Shown here: positions 26,377 to 33,468 of the stretch, one piece after another | How positions within the stretch are numbered: position 1 is the stretch's first letter | Layout of the letters: every line of letters starts with the position of its first letter | Origin: Modicisalibacter coralii | GTDB lineage: Bacteria > Pseudomonadota > Gammaproteobacteria > Pseudomonadales > Halomonadaceae | Assembly (NCBI RefSeq): GCF_004117855.1 | Contig: NZ_QWBW01000050.1 | Span: forward strand, 1 to 33,468 | Reading direction: 5' to 3' | Length of the DNA stretch: 33,468 bases | Notes under the pieces: model-generated | What the model was told of the DNA's origin: nothing | Database searches by the model: none | Seen by the model: the letters and a program-made list of their open reading frames with translations, nothing else | Made by a program: the position numbers and the translations under genes

Positions 26377-26556
26377 CGTTTTCCCCGCGCCGGTTCCACG
26401 TCACTCTCGTGTCGCTCTCATGGCGTCTTGGCGAGATCGTGACGGCGTCGTTTTTTCGTATCGGAATGGTCAGACACTATCATTACTACACGACCTCATT
26501 CGAAATCGCGATAACAGCGACCGAAAGCGTTCGCTATTCATGCCTCGTCAACGCAA

Positions 26557-26580
26557 GAACGCCTCCCGGAGGAGGCGTTC
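26557..26580 (-). terminator. Probable terminator of asd
   Basis: GAACGCCTCC (26557-26566) pairs perfectly with GGAGGCGTTC (26571-26580) with a CGGA loop. It begins about 40 bases after the asd stop. The T tract on the minus strand is short (TTGCG), so efficiency is uncertain. It separates asd from fimV. Confidence 0.65.
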
Positions 26581-26618
26581 GTCATGGCCGAGCGGCGCGA
26601 CCGGGTCGCGCCGGGCGC

Positions 26619-27731
26619 TCACTGCTCGCGCAGGATCGAGAGCATGCGCTTGAGCGGCTCGGCGGCGCCCCACAGCAACTGGTCGCCGACCGAGAAGGCG
26701 GTCAGGTACTCGCCGCCCATCGCCAGCTTGCGCAGACGCCCCACCGGTACCGTCATGGTTCCGGTCACCGCAGCCGGGGTCAACTCGCGCAGGGTGGCTT
26801 CCTTCTCGTTGGGCACGACCTTGACCCAGTCGTTGTGCCTGGCGATGCGATCCTCGATCTCGTCGAGCGGCACGTCCTTCTTGAGCTTGATGGTGAAGGC
26901 CTGGCTGTGCGAGCGCATGGCACCGATACGCACGCAGAGCCCATCGATGGGGATCGGGTTGTCGGTGTGGCCGAGGATCTTGTTCGACTCGACACCGCCC
27001 TTCCACTCTTCCTTGCTCTGGCCGTTGTCCATCGGCTTGTCGATCCACGGCAGCAACCCGCCGGCGAGCGGCGCACCGAAGTTGTCGATCGGGAAGCCGT
27101 CGCCGCGCATCGCCTCGGCGACCTTGCGATCGATGTCGAGGATCGCGCTGGCCGGATCGTCGAGCTCGCTCTTGACGCTGTCACGCAGCGAGCCCATCTG
27201 GTTGAGCAGTTCGCGCATGTGCTTGGCGCCGGAGCCCGAGGCGGCCTGATAGGTCATCGAGGTCATCCACTCGATCAGATCGGCCTCGAACAGACCACCC
27301 AGGCCCATCAGCATCAGGCTGACCGTGCAGTTGCCGCCGGTGAAGGTGCGGGTGCCCCGGGCCAGCTGGGCATCGATCACGTGGCGGTTGACCGGATCGA
27401 GAACGATGGTCGCGTCGTCGCTCATGCGCAGGGTGCTGGCGGCATCCAGCCAGTAGCCCTTCCAGCCTGACTCGCGCAGCGGCTGATAGACCTTCTCGGT
27501 GTAGTCGCCGCCCTGACAGGTGACGACGACGTCGAGCGCCTTGAGCGCCTCGAGATCGAAGGCATCCTTGAGCGCTGGCACGTCGACGCCCACGTCCGGG
27601 CCGGGCTGGCCGACCTGCGAGGTGGTGAAGAAGACCGGCTCGAGACCGGCGAAGTCGTTCTCCTCACGCATGCGATGCATGAGAACGGAGCCCACCATGC
27701 CCCGCCATCCGACGAAACCGACTTTCAACAT
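26619..27731 (-). CDS. asd: Aspartate-semialdehyde dehydrogenase
   Basis: A 370-residue NADPH-dependent enzyme that reduces aspartyl phosphate to aspartate semialdehyde, the branch point to lysine/diaminopimelate, threonine and methionine. The Rossmann start is [12 protein letters not shown] (residues 4-15), the gamma-proteobacterial type. The catalytic Cys is C135 (TGGNCTVS), and the acid/base His lies in [10 protein letters not shown] (about 274). [11 protein letters not shown] is also family-typical. An AGGAGG ribosome site lies 9 bases before ATG 27731. The 115-base gap to leuB includes an AT-rich stretch (about 27776-27812), so asd probably has its own promoter as well as any read-through from leuB. 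Confidence 0.97.
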   Translation of the reverse strand: MLKVGFVGWRGMVGSVLMHRMREENDFAGLEPVFFTTSQVGQPGPDVGVDVPALKDAFDLEALKALDVVVTCQGGDYTEKVYQPLRESGWKGYWLDAASTLRMSDDATIVLDPVNRHVIDAQLARGTRTFTGGNCTVSLMLMGLGGLFEADLIEWMTSMTYQAASGSGAKHMRELLNQMGSLRDSVKSELDDPASAILDIDRKVAEAMRGDGFPIDNFGAPLAGGLLPWIDKPMDNGQSKEEWKGGVESNKILGHTDNPIPIDGLCVRIGAMRSHSQAFTIKLKKDVPLDEIEDRIARHNDWVKVVPNEKEATLRELTPAAVTGTMTVPVGRLRKLAMGGEYLTAFSVGDQLLWGAAEPLKRMLSILREQ

Positions 27732-27846
27732 GAAACAGTCCTCCTGACGTTCTGGGGTTGCCCCGTGAACCGGGATAATCGTGAATTATTGAAAACCAGG
27801 GTAACAAATAATCTGACGCTATGCTTCAGATGACTCATCGCGGATA

Positions 27847-28926
27847 TCAGGCCTGCCGAAAGGCCGCCACCACAGCATCGCCCATTTCCGCCGTACTGAC
27901 ACGCCGCGTGCCCGCGTAGGCGATGTCGGCGGTGCGCAGGCCATCGTCGAGCACCCGGCCCACGGCGCGCTCGATGCGCGCGGCCAGTTCGCCCTCGCCG
28001 AGGCTGTAGCGCAGCAGCATGGCCACCGAGAGGATGGTTGCCAAGGGGTTGGCCTGGCCCTGGCCGGCAATATCCGGCGCGCTGCCGTGGCACGGCTCGT
28101 ACATGCCCTGCCCCTGCTCGTTGAGCGAGGCCGAAGGCAGCATGCCGATCGAGCCGGTGAGCATCGCCGCGGCGTCGGAGAGGATGTCGCCGAACATGTT
28201 GCCGGTGACGATCACGTCGAACTGCTTGGGCGCGCGGACCAGTTGCATGGCGGCGTTGTCGACGTACATGTGCGACAGCTCGACGTCCGGATACTCCGCC
28301 GCCAGGCGCTCGATCACCTCGCGCCAGAGCATGGTGACCTCGAGGACGTTGGCCTTGTCGACCGAGCACAGTTTCTTGCCGCGCTTCTGGGCCATCTCGA
28401 AGGCGACCCGACCGATGCGCTCGATCTCGGCTTCCGAGTAGACATAGGTGTTGTAGCCGACGCGCTGACCGTCACGTTCCTCGATGCCGCGCGGCTGGCC
28501 GAAGTAGATGCCGCCGGTGAGTTCGCGCACGATCATGATGTCGAGCCCGGAAACCACCTCCGGCTTGAGGCTGGAGGCCTCGGCCAGCTGCGGGTAGAGC
28601 AGCGCCGGGCGCAGGTTACCGAACAGATTGAGCTGCTTGCGCAGACCCAGCAGGCCCTTCTCGGGACGCTTGGCGATGTCCTCCAGCTTGTCCCACTTGG
28701 GCCCGCCCACGGCGCCCAGCAGGATGGCGTCGGCGGCCTTCGCCTTGGCCAGCGTCTCGGCCGGCAGCGGCTCGCCGTGGGCATCATACCCGGCACCGCC
28801 GACCAGGCCCTGTTCGAGGGTGACGTCGAGGCCCTGCTCGCGGCAGGCCTCGAGTACCTTGACCGCCTCGGCGGTGATTTCCGGACCGATGCCGTCACCC
28901 GGCAGAACGAGAATCTTGCGACTCAT
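27847..28926 (-). CDS. leuB: 3-isopropylmalate dehydrogenase
   Basis: A 359-residue NAD-dependent decarboxylating dehydrogenase that oxidises 3-isopropylmalate in leucine synthesis. [12 protein letters not shown] (residues 6-17) is the nucleotide-side start. [14 protein letters not shown] carries the substrate Arg/Tyr region. The [15 protein letters not shown] segment contributes the Lys/Asp active site, and [27 protein letters not shown] the metal-binding Asp residues and the family signature. [15 protein letters not shown] binds NAD. AGGAATCGCTC precedes the ATG. It lies 135 bases after leuD, longer than the other junctions in the cluster, with a hairpin in the gap. Confidence 0.97.
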   Translation of the reverse strand: MSRKILVLPGDGIGPEITAEAVKVLEACREQGLDVTLEQGLVGGAGYDAHGEPLPAETLAKAKAADAILLGAVGGPKWDKLEDIAKRPEKGLLGLRKQLNLFGNLRPALLYPQLAEASSLKPEVVSGLDIMIVRELTGGIYFGQPRGIEERDGQRVGYNTYVYSEAEIERIGRVAFEMAQKRGKKLCSVDKANVLEVTMLWREVIERLAAEYPDVELSHMYVDNAAMQLVRAPKQFDVIVTGNMFGDILSDAAAMLTGSIGMLPSASLNEQGQGMYEPCHGSAPDIAGQGQANPLATILSVAMLLRYSLGEGELAARIERAVGRVLDDGLRTADIAYAGTRRVSTAEMGDAVVAAFRQA

Positions 28927-28942
28927 GAGCGATTCCTGAATG

Positions 28943-28966
28943 GCGTCGGCCCCGCTGGGCCGACGC
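28943..28966 (-). promoter_or_regulatory. Intercistronic hairpin between leuD and leuB
   Basis: A perfect 10-bp stem (28943-28952 with 28957-28966) with a CGCT loop sits just before the leuB ribosome site. There is no T run after it, so it is not a standard terminator. It could stabilise the leuB mRNA end or hold back leuB translation. Confidence 0.5.
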
Positions 28967-29061
28967 GTCGTGAATGGGGCGCTGTCCTTGCGCGGCCGTC
29001 GTGCGACGGTGTCCCGGTTTGTGTCCAGCGTTGTGGTTGTCTGGGCGCTGACGAGCGCCGG

Positions 29062-29709
29062 TCAGCCCGCCTGGCGGAACAGCCAGGGGCGCTTTTGCCG
29101 ATGCGCCTGCTCGAACTCGCGGATCGCTTCCTCATGCTGCAGGGTCAGACCGATGTCGTCGAGCCCGTTGAGCAGGCAGTGCTTGCGGAAGGCGTCGAGT
29201 TCGAAGGTCAGCACCTCGCCGCTCGGCGTGGTCACGGTCTGCGCCTCGAGGTCGACGTCGAGCCGGTAGCCCTCGTTGGCCTCGACTTCCCGGAACAGCC
29301 GCTCGACCGTGGCTTCGTCGAGGGTGATCAGCAGGATGCCGTTCTTGAACGAGTTGTTGTAGAAGATATCGGCGAAGCTCGGCGCGATGATCACCCGGAA
29401 ACCGAAGTCCTCGAGCGCCCAGGGAGCATGCTCGCGGGAGCTGCCGCAACCGAAGTTGCGCCGCGCCAACAGCACGCTGGCTCCCTGGTAACGGGGCTGA
29501 TTGAGCACGAAGTCGGGGTTGAGCGGACGCTGACTGGCGTCCTGCCCCGGATAGCCCTCGTCGAGATAGCGCAGCTCGTCGAACAGGTTGGGCCCGAAGC
29601 CGGTGCGCTTGATCGACTTGAGGAACTGCTTGGGAATGATCAGGTCGGTGTCGACGTTGGCCCGGTCGAGCGGGGCCACCAGGCCCTGGTGCTGTTTCAG
29701 TGCTTGCAT
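29062..29709 (-). CDS. leuD: 3-isopropylmalate dehydratase small subunit
   Basis: A 215-residue small subunit that pairs with LeuC to isomerise 2- to 3-isopropylmalate. [23 protein letters not shown] (about residues 11-33) opens the swivelling domain. The substrate loop [11 protein letters not shown] is at 87-97. The [22 protein letters not shown] segment marks the C-terminal part. Length is usual for this subtype. Its ATG lies 3 bases after the leuC stop, so the two are made together in equal amounts. The start is read from ATG 29707-29709. Confidence 0.96.
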   Translation of the reverse strand: MQALKQHQGLVAPLDRANVDTDLIIPKQFLKSIKRTGFGPNLFDELRYLDEGYPGQDASQRPLNPDFVLNQPRYQGASVLLARRNFGCGSSREHAPWALEDFGFRVIIAPSFADIFYNNSFKNGILLITLDEATVERLFREVEANEGYRLDVDLEAQTVTTPSGEVLTFELDAFRKHCLLNGLDDIGLTLQHEEAIREFEQAHRQKRPWLFRQAG

Positions 29710-29712
29710 GGC

Positions 29713-31152
29713 TCAGGCCTCCTCGGGCTGGCGGTTGAATTCACGGACGTCGACGAAATGCCCGGCCAGGGCGGCGGCGGCGGCCATCGCCGGGCTGACC
29801 AGATGAGTACGCCCGCCGTAGCCCTGACGCCCCTCGAAGTTGCGGTTCGAGGTCGAGGCGCAGTGCTCGCCCGGCTCGAGCTTGTCGGCGTTCATCGCCA
29901 GGCACATCGAACAGCCCGGCTCGCGCCACTCGAAACCGGCCTCGATGAAGATCTTGTCGAGCCCCTCGGCTTCGGCCTGGCGCTTGACCAGACCGGAGCC
30001 CGGCACGACCATCGCCAGCTTGACCGAGTCGGCGACCTTGCCGCCACGCGCCACCCGGGCGGCCTCGCGCAGGTCCTCGATGCGCGAGTTGGTGCACGAG
30101 CCGATGAACACCTTGTCGAGGCGGATGTCGGCGATCTTCTGACGCGGCGCCAGGCCCATGTAGTCGAGCGCCCGGGTCACGCCGCCGCGGACCGTCTCGT
30201 CGGCCTCGGCCGCCGGATCGGGGACTTCGCCGGTGATCGGCGCGACCATCTCGGGACTGGTGCCCCAGGTCACCTGCGGGGCGATCTCGGCGGCGTCGAG
30301 CACCACCTCCTTGTCGAATACCGCGTCGTCGTCGGAGACCAGCTCGCGCCAGTCGGCGACCGCGGCCTCCCAGATGTCGGCGGCAGGTGCGAAGGGACGC
30401 TCGCGCAGGTAGTCGATGGTGGTGTCGTCGACGCCCACCAGGCCGACCCGGGCGCCGGCCTCGATGGCCATGTTGCAGATGGTCATGCGCCCTTCCATCG
30501 ACAGGTCGCGGATCGCGCTGCCGGCGAACTCGACCGCGTAACCGGTGCCGCCGGCGGTACCGATGCGGCCGATCACCGCCAGCACGATGTCCTTGGCGGT
30601 GACACCGGCGCCCAGTTGGCCCTCGACGCGCACCCGCAGGTTCTTCATCTTCTGCGCCACCAGGCACTGGGTGGCCAGCACGTGTTCGACCTCGGAGGTG
30701 CCGATGCCGTGCGCCAGGGCGGCGAAGGCGCCGTGGGTGGCGGTATGCGAATCGCCGCAGACCACGGTCATGCCCGGCAGCGTGGCGCCCTGCTCGGGGC
30801 CCACCACGTGCACGATCCCCTGGCGGGCATCGTTGATGCGAAACTCCTCGATGCCGAAACTCTCGCAATTGTCGTCCAGGGTCTGGACCTGGATCAGCGA
30901 TACCGGATCCTTGATGCCGGCATTGCCCTCGGCGCGCTCGACCAGCGTGGTCGGCACGTTGTGATCCGGCGTGGCCAGGTTGGCGTCGAGTCGCCACGGC
31001 CGGCGGCCGGCCAGACGCAGCCCTTCGAAGGCCTGCGGCGAGGTCACCTCGTGCAGCAGGTGGCGGTCGATGTAGATCAGGGCGCTGCCATCGTCGCGCT
31101 GCTTGACCAGGTGTTGCGACCACAACTTGTCGTAAAGCGTCTGGCCTGCCAT
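29713..31152 (-). CDS. leuC: 3-isopropylmalate dehydratase large subunit
   Basis: A 479-residue aconitase-family subunit carrying the [4Fe-4S] cluster. The three cluster cysteines are in FIGSCTNSR (about residue 349) and [10 protein letters not shown] (about 411-416). [31 protein letters not shown] is the usual substrate region, and [12 protein letters not shown] the typical start. The start at 31152 is chosen because GGAGGAGACCC lies directly upstream; the 20-codon in-frame extension is not family-like. It is the first gene of leuCDB, with a promoter and LysR-type sites upstream (31245-31302). Confidence 0.97.
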   Translation of the reverse strand: MAGQTLYDKLWSQHLVKQRDDGSALIYIDRHLLHEVTSPQAFEGLRLAGRRPWRLDANLATPDHNVPTTLVERAEGNAGIKDPVSLIQVQTLDDNCESFGIEEFRINDARQGIVHVVGPEQGATLPGMTVVCGDSHTATHGAFAALAHGIGTSEVEHVLATQCLVAQKMKNLRVRVEGQLGAGVTAKDIVLAVIGRIGTAGGTGYAVEFAGSAIRDLSMEGRMTICNMAIEAGARVGLVGVDDTTIDYLRERPFAPAADIWEAAVADWRELVSDDDAVFDKEVVLDAAEIAPQVTWGTSPEMVAPITGEVPDPAAEADETVRGGVTRALDYMGLAPRQKIADIRLDKVFIGSCTNSRIEDLREAARVARGGKVADSVKLAMVVPGSGLVKRQAEAEGLDKIFIEAGFEWREPGCSMCLAMNADKLEPGEHCASTSNRNFEGRQGYGGRTHLVSPAMAAAAALAGHFVDVREFNRQPEEA

Positions 31153-31244
31153 GGGTCTCCTCCAGCGGGCTCGTGCGAGCCGGGTTGTCACGTGGGCCGG
31201 GGCGTCCGGCATATCGACATTCTGGGATGTCTTGCTTGCCGACT

Positions 31245-31273
31245 AGCCTAAGAAGTTGCCATCATGAAAGCAA
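31245..31273 (-). promoter_or_regulatory. Possible leuC promoter
   Basis: On the minus strand TTGCTT (31273-31268), a 17-base spacer and TAGGCT (31250-31245) give a moderate sigma70-like pair. Each box matches the consensus at about half its positions, so activation by a regulator would be expected. A start near 31238 would leave a leader of about 85 bases. Confidence 0.45.
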
Positions 31274-31277
31274 TTCA
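31265..31277. promoter_or_regulatory. LysR-type site 1 (T-N11-A)
   Basis: TGAAAGCAATTCA is a T-N11-A box with TGAA/TTCA arms, inside the longer inverted repeat CATGAA-N5-TTCATG (31263-31279). It overlaps the proposed -35 box of leuC (centre about -33), the usual place of a LysR activation site. Confidence 0.5.
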
Positions 31278-31289
31278 TGTTTTTCATTC

Positions 31290-31302
31290 TTTGGATTCCA
31301 AA
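31290..31302. promoter_or_regulatory. LysR-type site 2 (T-N11-A)
   Basis: TTTGGATTCCAAA is a perfect 6-1-6 palindrome and a T-N11-A box. Its centre is 25 bases from site 1 and about -58 from the proposed leuC start, fitting the high-affinity recognition site of LysR regulators. It lies 29 bases before the lysR ATG, so it could also mediate autorepression. Confidence 0.55.
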
Positions 31303-31330
31303 CAGGAATTCATCAAGTCAGGCGAGCCCC

Positions 31331-32224
31331 ATGGACACCCAAAGCCTTCAGGCCTTCGTCGCCGTGGCCGACAACGGCTCTTTCTCGCTGGCCGCCGAGC
31401 AGCTGTTTCTGACCCAGCCGGCGGTCAGCAAGCGTATCGCCAGCCTGGAGGATCAGGTCGGCGCCCGGCTGTTCGATCGCATCGGACGCCGCGTCACCCT
31501 CACCGAAGCCGGTCGCTTGCTGCTCGGCCGGGCCCGCGAGATCCTGGTGATGGTCGACGACAGCCGCCGGGCCCTGGCCAACCTGTCCGGCGACGTCGGC
31601 GGCAGCCTAACCATGGCCACCAGCCATCACATCGGCCTGCACCGCCTGCCGCCGCTGCTCAAGGCCTACACCCAGGCACACCCCGAGGTGCGCATGGACA
31701 TGCGCTTCCTGGATTCCGAACAGGCCTATCAGGGAGTGCTGGACGGTGAACTGGAGCTCGCCGTGGTGACCCTGGCGCCCTCCCCCAATCCACAGCTCAC
31801 CGTGGTGCCGGTGTGGGTCGACAAGCTACGCTTCGTGTGCGGCAACGAGCACCCGCTGGCCAGGCACGAGACACTGCCGCTCGCCGCGCTGTCGGACTTC
31901 GATGCGGTGCTGCCGGGGCCGCTGACCTTCACCCGCGGGATCGTCGTCGAGTCCTTCGCGCGGGAGGGGCTGCAGGTGGAGGTGGCCCTGTCGACCAACT
32001 ACCTCGAGACCCTCAAGATGATGGTCGCGATCGGCCTGGGCTGGAGTGTGCTGCCGGAATCGCTGATCGACGACGAGCTCAGCGTCCTGCCGATCGAGCA
32101 CCGCCCCATCGAGCGCCCGCTGGGCTACCTGTTCCACAAGAGCCGCACCCTGTCCAACGCGGCCCGCTCGATGATCGCGATGCTCGACGAGGCCCGAACG
32201 CAGGAAGCCCGCCGTCGGGAATGA
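31331..32224 (+). CDS. LysR-family transcriptional regulator, divergent from leuC
   Basis: A 297-residue LysR-type regulator. The winged helix-turn-helix covers about residues 1-62 (LQAFVAVADNGSFSLAAEQLFLTQ, QPAVSKRIASLE, GARLFDRIGRRVTLTEAGR), followed by a linker helix and the effector-binding domain (about 90-290). The start at 31331 is chosen over the longer frame at 31277 because the DNA-binding domain begins at once (MDTQSLQAF). The gene is divergent from leuC, and the space between holds two T-N11-A palindromes, so it most likely regulates leuCDB. The effector could be a leucine-pathway intermediate, by analogy with other divergently placed LysR proteins, but this is inference. LeuO-type homology is not evident. 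Confidence 0.93.
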   Translation: MDTQSLQAFVAVADNGSFSLAAEQLFLTQPAVSKRIASLEDQVGARLFDRIGRRVTLTEAGRLLLGRAREILVMVDDSRRALANLSGDVGGSLTMATSHHIGLHRLPPLLKAYTQAHPEVRMDMRFLDSEQAYQGVLDGELELAVVTLAPSPNPQLTVVPVWVDKLRFVCGNEHPLARHETLPLAALSDFDAVLPGPLTFTRGIVVESFAREGLQVEVALSTNYLETLKMMVAIGLGWSVLPESLIDDELSVLPIEHRPIERPLGYLFHKSRTLSNAARSMIAMLDEARTQEARRRE

Positions 32225-32234
32225 CGGCGGGCTT
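32205..32234. terminator. Shared hairpin at the lysR/phaC convergent ends
   Basis: AAGCCCGCCGTC (32205-32216) pairs perfectly with GACGGCGGGCTT (32223-32234), a 12-bp stem with a 6-base loop. The right arm begins inside the lysR stop codon. With A residues at one foot and T at the other it could work in both directions, though the T tracts are short. Confidence 0.65.
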
Positions 32235-32266
32235 CACGATACGACGGGTGAGGCTTACGAAGGGAT

Positions 32267-33468
32267 CTAGTCGGCAGCGGCCTGGGAAGCGAGCACCTCG
32301 GGAATGGTCTGGCGCACGTAGCGCCCCGGCGCCGGCTCGATCGGTTCCAGTTCGCCGTCGCCCGGTTGACGGGCCGGGACTTGCTTGTCGGGGTCGGCGT
32401 ACTTGTTGTCGGTCATCCAGGCCTGCCAGTGCGGCCACCAGGACCCCTCATGCTGGGTGGCGCCCTCGAACCATTCCCGCGGCGTCGGCGGCAGTGCGTC
32501 GTTGGTCCAGTAGCCGTACTTGTTCTTGCTCGGCGGATTGACGATCCCGGCGATGTGGCCGGAGCCGCCGAGCACGAAGGTCACCGGCCCCTTGGGGTAC
32601 TGGGTACCGTAGTAGGTTGAGTTCCACTTGGCGATATGGTCGTCGCGGGCCGAGACGAAGTAGCTGGGCGTGGAGATCTTGCGCAGGTCGATCTTGACCC
32701 CGTCGAGCTCGATGCCGCCGGGCTCGACCAGCCGATTTTCCAGATACATGTGACGCAGGTACCAGCCATGGGTGGCCGCCGGCAGGTTGGTGCCGTCGGT
32801 GTTCCAGTAGAGCAGGTCGAAGGCCGCCGGGGTCTCGCCCTTGAGGTAGTTGTTGACGAAGAACGACCAGAACAGGTCGTTCTCGCGCAGCAGGTTGAAA
32901 CTGAACGCCATCACCCGGCCGTCGAGATAGCCGTCGGCCTCGAGCTGCCGCTCGATGCCCTGGAGGACCGGCTCGTTGATGAACACGCCGATCTCGCCGG
33001 GATCGCTGAAGTCCTGCAGGGTCGCCATGTAGGTGACCGAGCGCACCTTGCGCCCGCGCCGGGTACTGGTCAGATAGGCCACCGTGCTCGCCGCCAGGGT
33101 GCCACCCACGCAGTAACTGAGCAGATTCACCGACTTCTCGCCGCAGGCCTGTTCGATCGCCCCCATGGCGGCGATCGGTCCCAGCTGCATGTAGTCGGCC
33201 CAGGTCATGTCGCGCTGCTCGGGGCCGGGATTGCGCCACGAGATCAGGAATACCGTGTGGCCCTGATCGACCAGCCACTTCATCAGCGAATTGTCCTGGC
33301 GCAGGTCGAGAATGTAGTACTTGTTGATCCAGGGCGGCACCACCAGCAGCGGTGTCTTGAACACCTCCTCGGTGGTCGGGGTGTACTGGATCAGCTGGAT
33401 CAGCTCGTTCTCGTAGATCACCTGGCCCGGCGTCACGGCGATGTTGGTGCCGACCTGAAAGGCCTCGC
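32267..33468 (-). CDS. phaC: Class I poly(3-hydroxyalkanoate) synthase, C-terminal part
   Basis: This gene runs off the right edge; the frame stays open to 33468 with sequence (EAFQVGTNIAVTPGQVIYENEL) that belongs inside the protein, so the GTG at 33436 is not the start. About 399 residues are visible, roughly the last two thirds of a class I synthase. The catalytic triad is complete: Cys in the lipase-like box SYCVGGT, Asp in SARDDHIAKW and His in GGSGHIAGIVNPPS. LVVPPWINKYYILDL and FLISWRNP are family signatures. It polymerises 3-hydroxyacyl-CoA to PHA at the granule surface, a carbon store common in halomonads. Pro-rich, charged sequence forms the tail. phaA, phaB or phasin genes are not in the window. 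Confidence 0.96.
   Translation of the reverse strand, partial: EAFQVGTNIAVTPGQVIYENELIQLIQYTPTTEEVFKTPLLVVPPWINKYYILDLRQDNSLMKWLVDQGHTVFLISWRNPGPEQRDMTWADYMQLGPIAAMGAIEQACGEKSVNLLSYCVGGTLAASTVAYLTSTRRGRKVRSVTYMATLQDFSDPGEIGVFINEPVLQGIERQLEADGYLDGRVMAFSFNLLRENDLFWSFFVNNYLKGETPAAFDLLYWNTDGTNLPAATHGWYLRHMYLENRLVEPGGIELDGVKIDLRKISTPSYFVSARDDHIAKWNSTYYGTQYPKGPVTFVLGGSGHIAGIVNPPSKNKYGYWTNDALPPTPREWFEGATQHEGSWWPHWQAWMTDNKYADPDKQVPARQPGDGELEPIEPAPGRYVRQTIPEVLASQAAAD

Noticed and set aside
31153-31240. Leucine leader peptide or attenuator upstream of leuC
   Set aside because: No short frame with a run of Leu codons and no terminator/antiterminator pair is visible; only a short GGCTCG/CGAGCC hairpin near the ribosome site.
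28087-31251. A 1054-codon open frame on the plus strand opposite leuB, leuD and leuC
   Set aside because: It is antisense to three well-conserved enzymes, has no recognisable domain or proper ribosome site, and its length follows from the high GC third positions of the real genes.

Overview
The window is GC-rich, gene-dense gammaproteobacterial chromosome. It most resembles a moderate halophile of the Halomonadaceae (Halomonas, Salinicola, Chromohalobacter and relatives). This assignment is an inference from the gene order leuC-leuD-leuB-asd-fimV-truA-trpF-(trpB-trpA)-accD-folC-dedD-cvpA-purF-metZ, from acidic tails on soluble proteins, and from the mix of a polyamine-type ABC transporter, PHA synthase and cytochrome b561/YceI genes. 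No species can be named from the sequence alone.

Region 1 (1-6926) is a mosaic of short transcription units. It holds the 3' end of an alpha-ketoglutaric semialdehyde dehydrogenase gene, a cold-shock protein gene on the opposite strand (each closed by a clear terminator), a double TM2-domain membrane protein, an ExoD-like protein, a LysE/RhtB exporter, a MATE exporter whose 3' end looks damaged, an aldo/keto reductase, and a FAD-dependent oxidoreductase resembling the SelD-associated NDH-2-like family. A 145-bp imperfect palindrome with terminal inverted repeats (5556-5700) lies between the last two genes and looks like a MITE.

Region 2 (6949-11456, minus strand) is one ABC importer operon of the PotABCD/opine type, in the order ATPase, binding protein, permease, permease. 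Region 3 (11680-13689, minus) holds yceI with its cytochrome b561 partner and a separate DJ-1/PfpI-family gene.

Region 4 (13836-31152, minus) is a long co-oriented biosynthetic block. leuC, leuD and leuB make leucine. asd feeds the aspartate family. fimV encodes a polar scaffold. truA, trpF, trpB, trpA, accD, folC, dedD, cvpA, purF and metZ serve tRNA modification, tryptophan, fatty acid, folate, cell division, purine and methionine functions. Many junctions are only a few bases or overlap, which suggests coupled expression.

Region 5 (31331-32224, plus) is a LysR regulator divergent from leuC. The space between them carries two T-N11-A palindromes placed like LysR binding sites on the leu promoter. 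A class I PHA synthase gene runs off the right edge.

Most of the window is ordinary core genome. I found no convincing new defence, mobile or secretion system. The best leads are the broken MATE 3' end, the MITE-like palindrome, the leu operator sites and the double TM2 protein.
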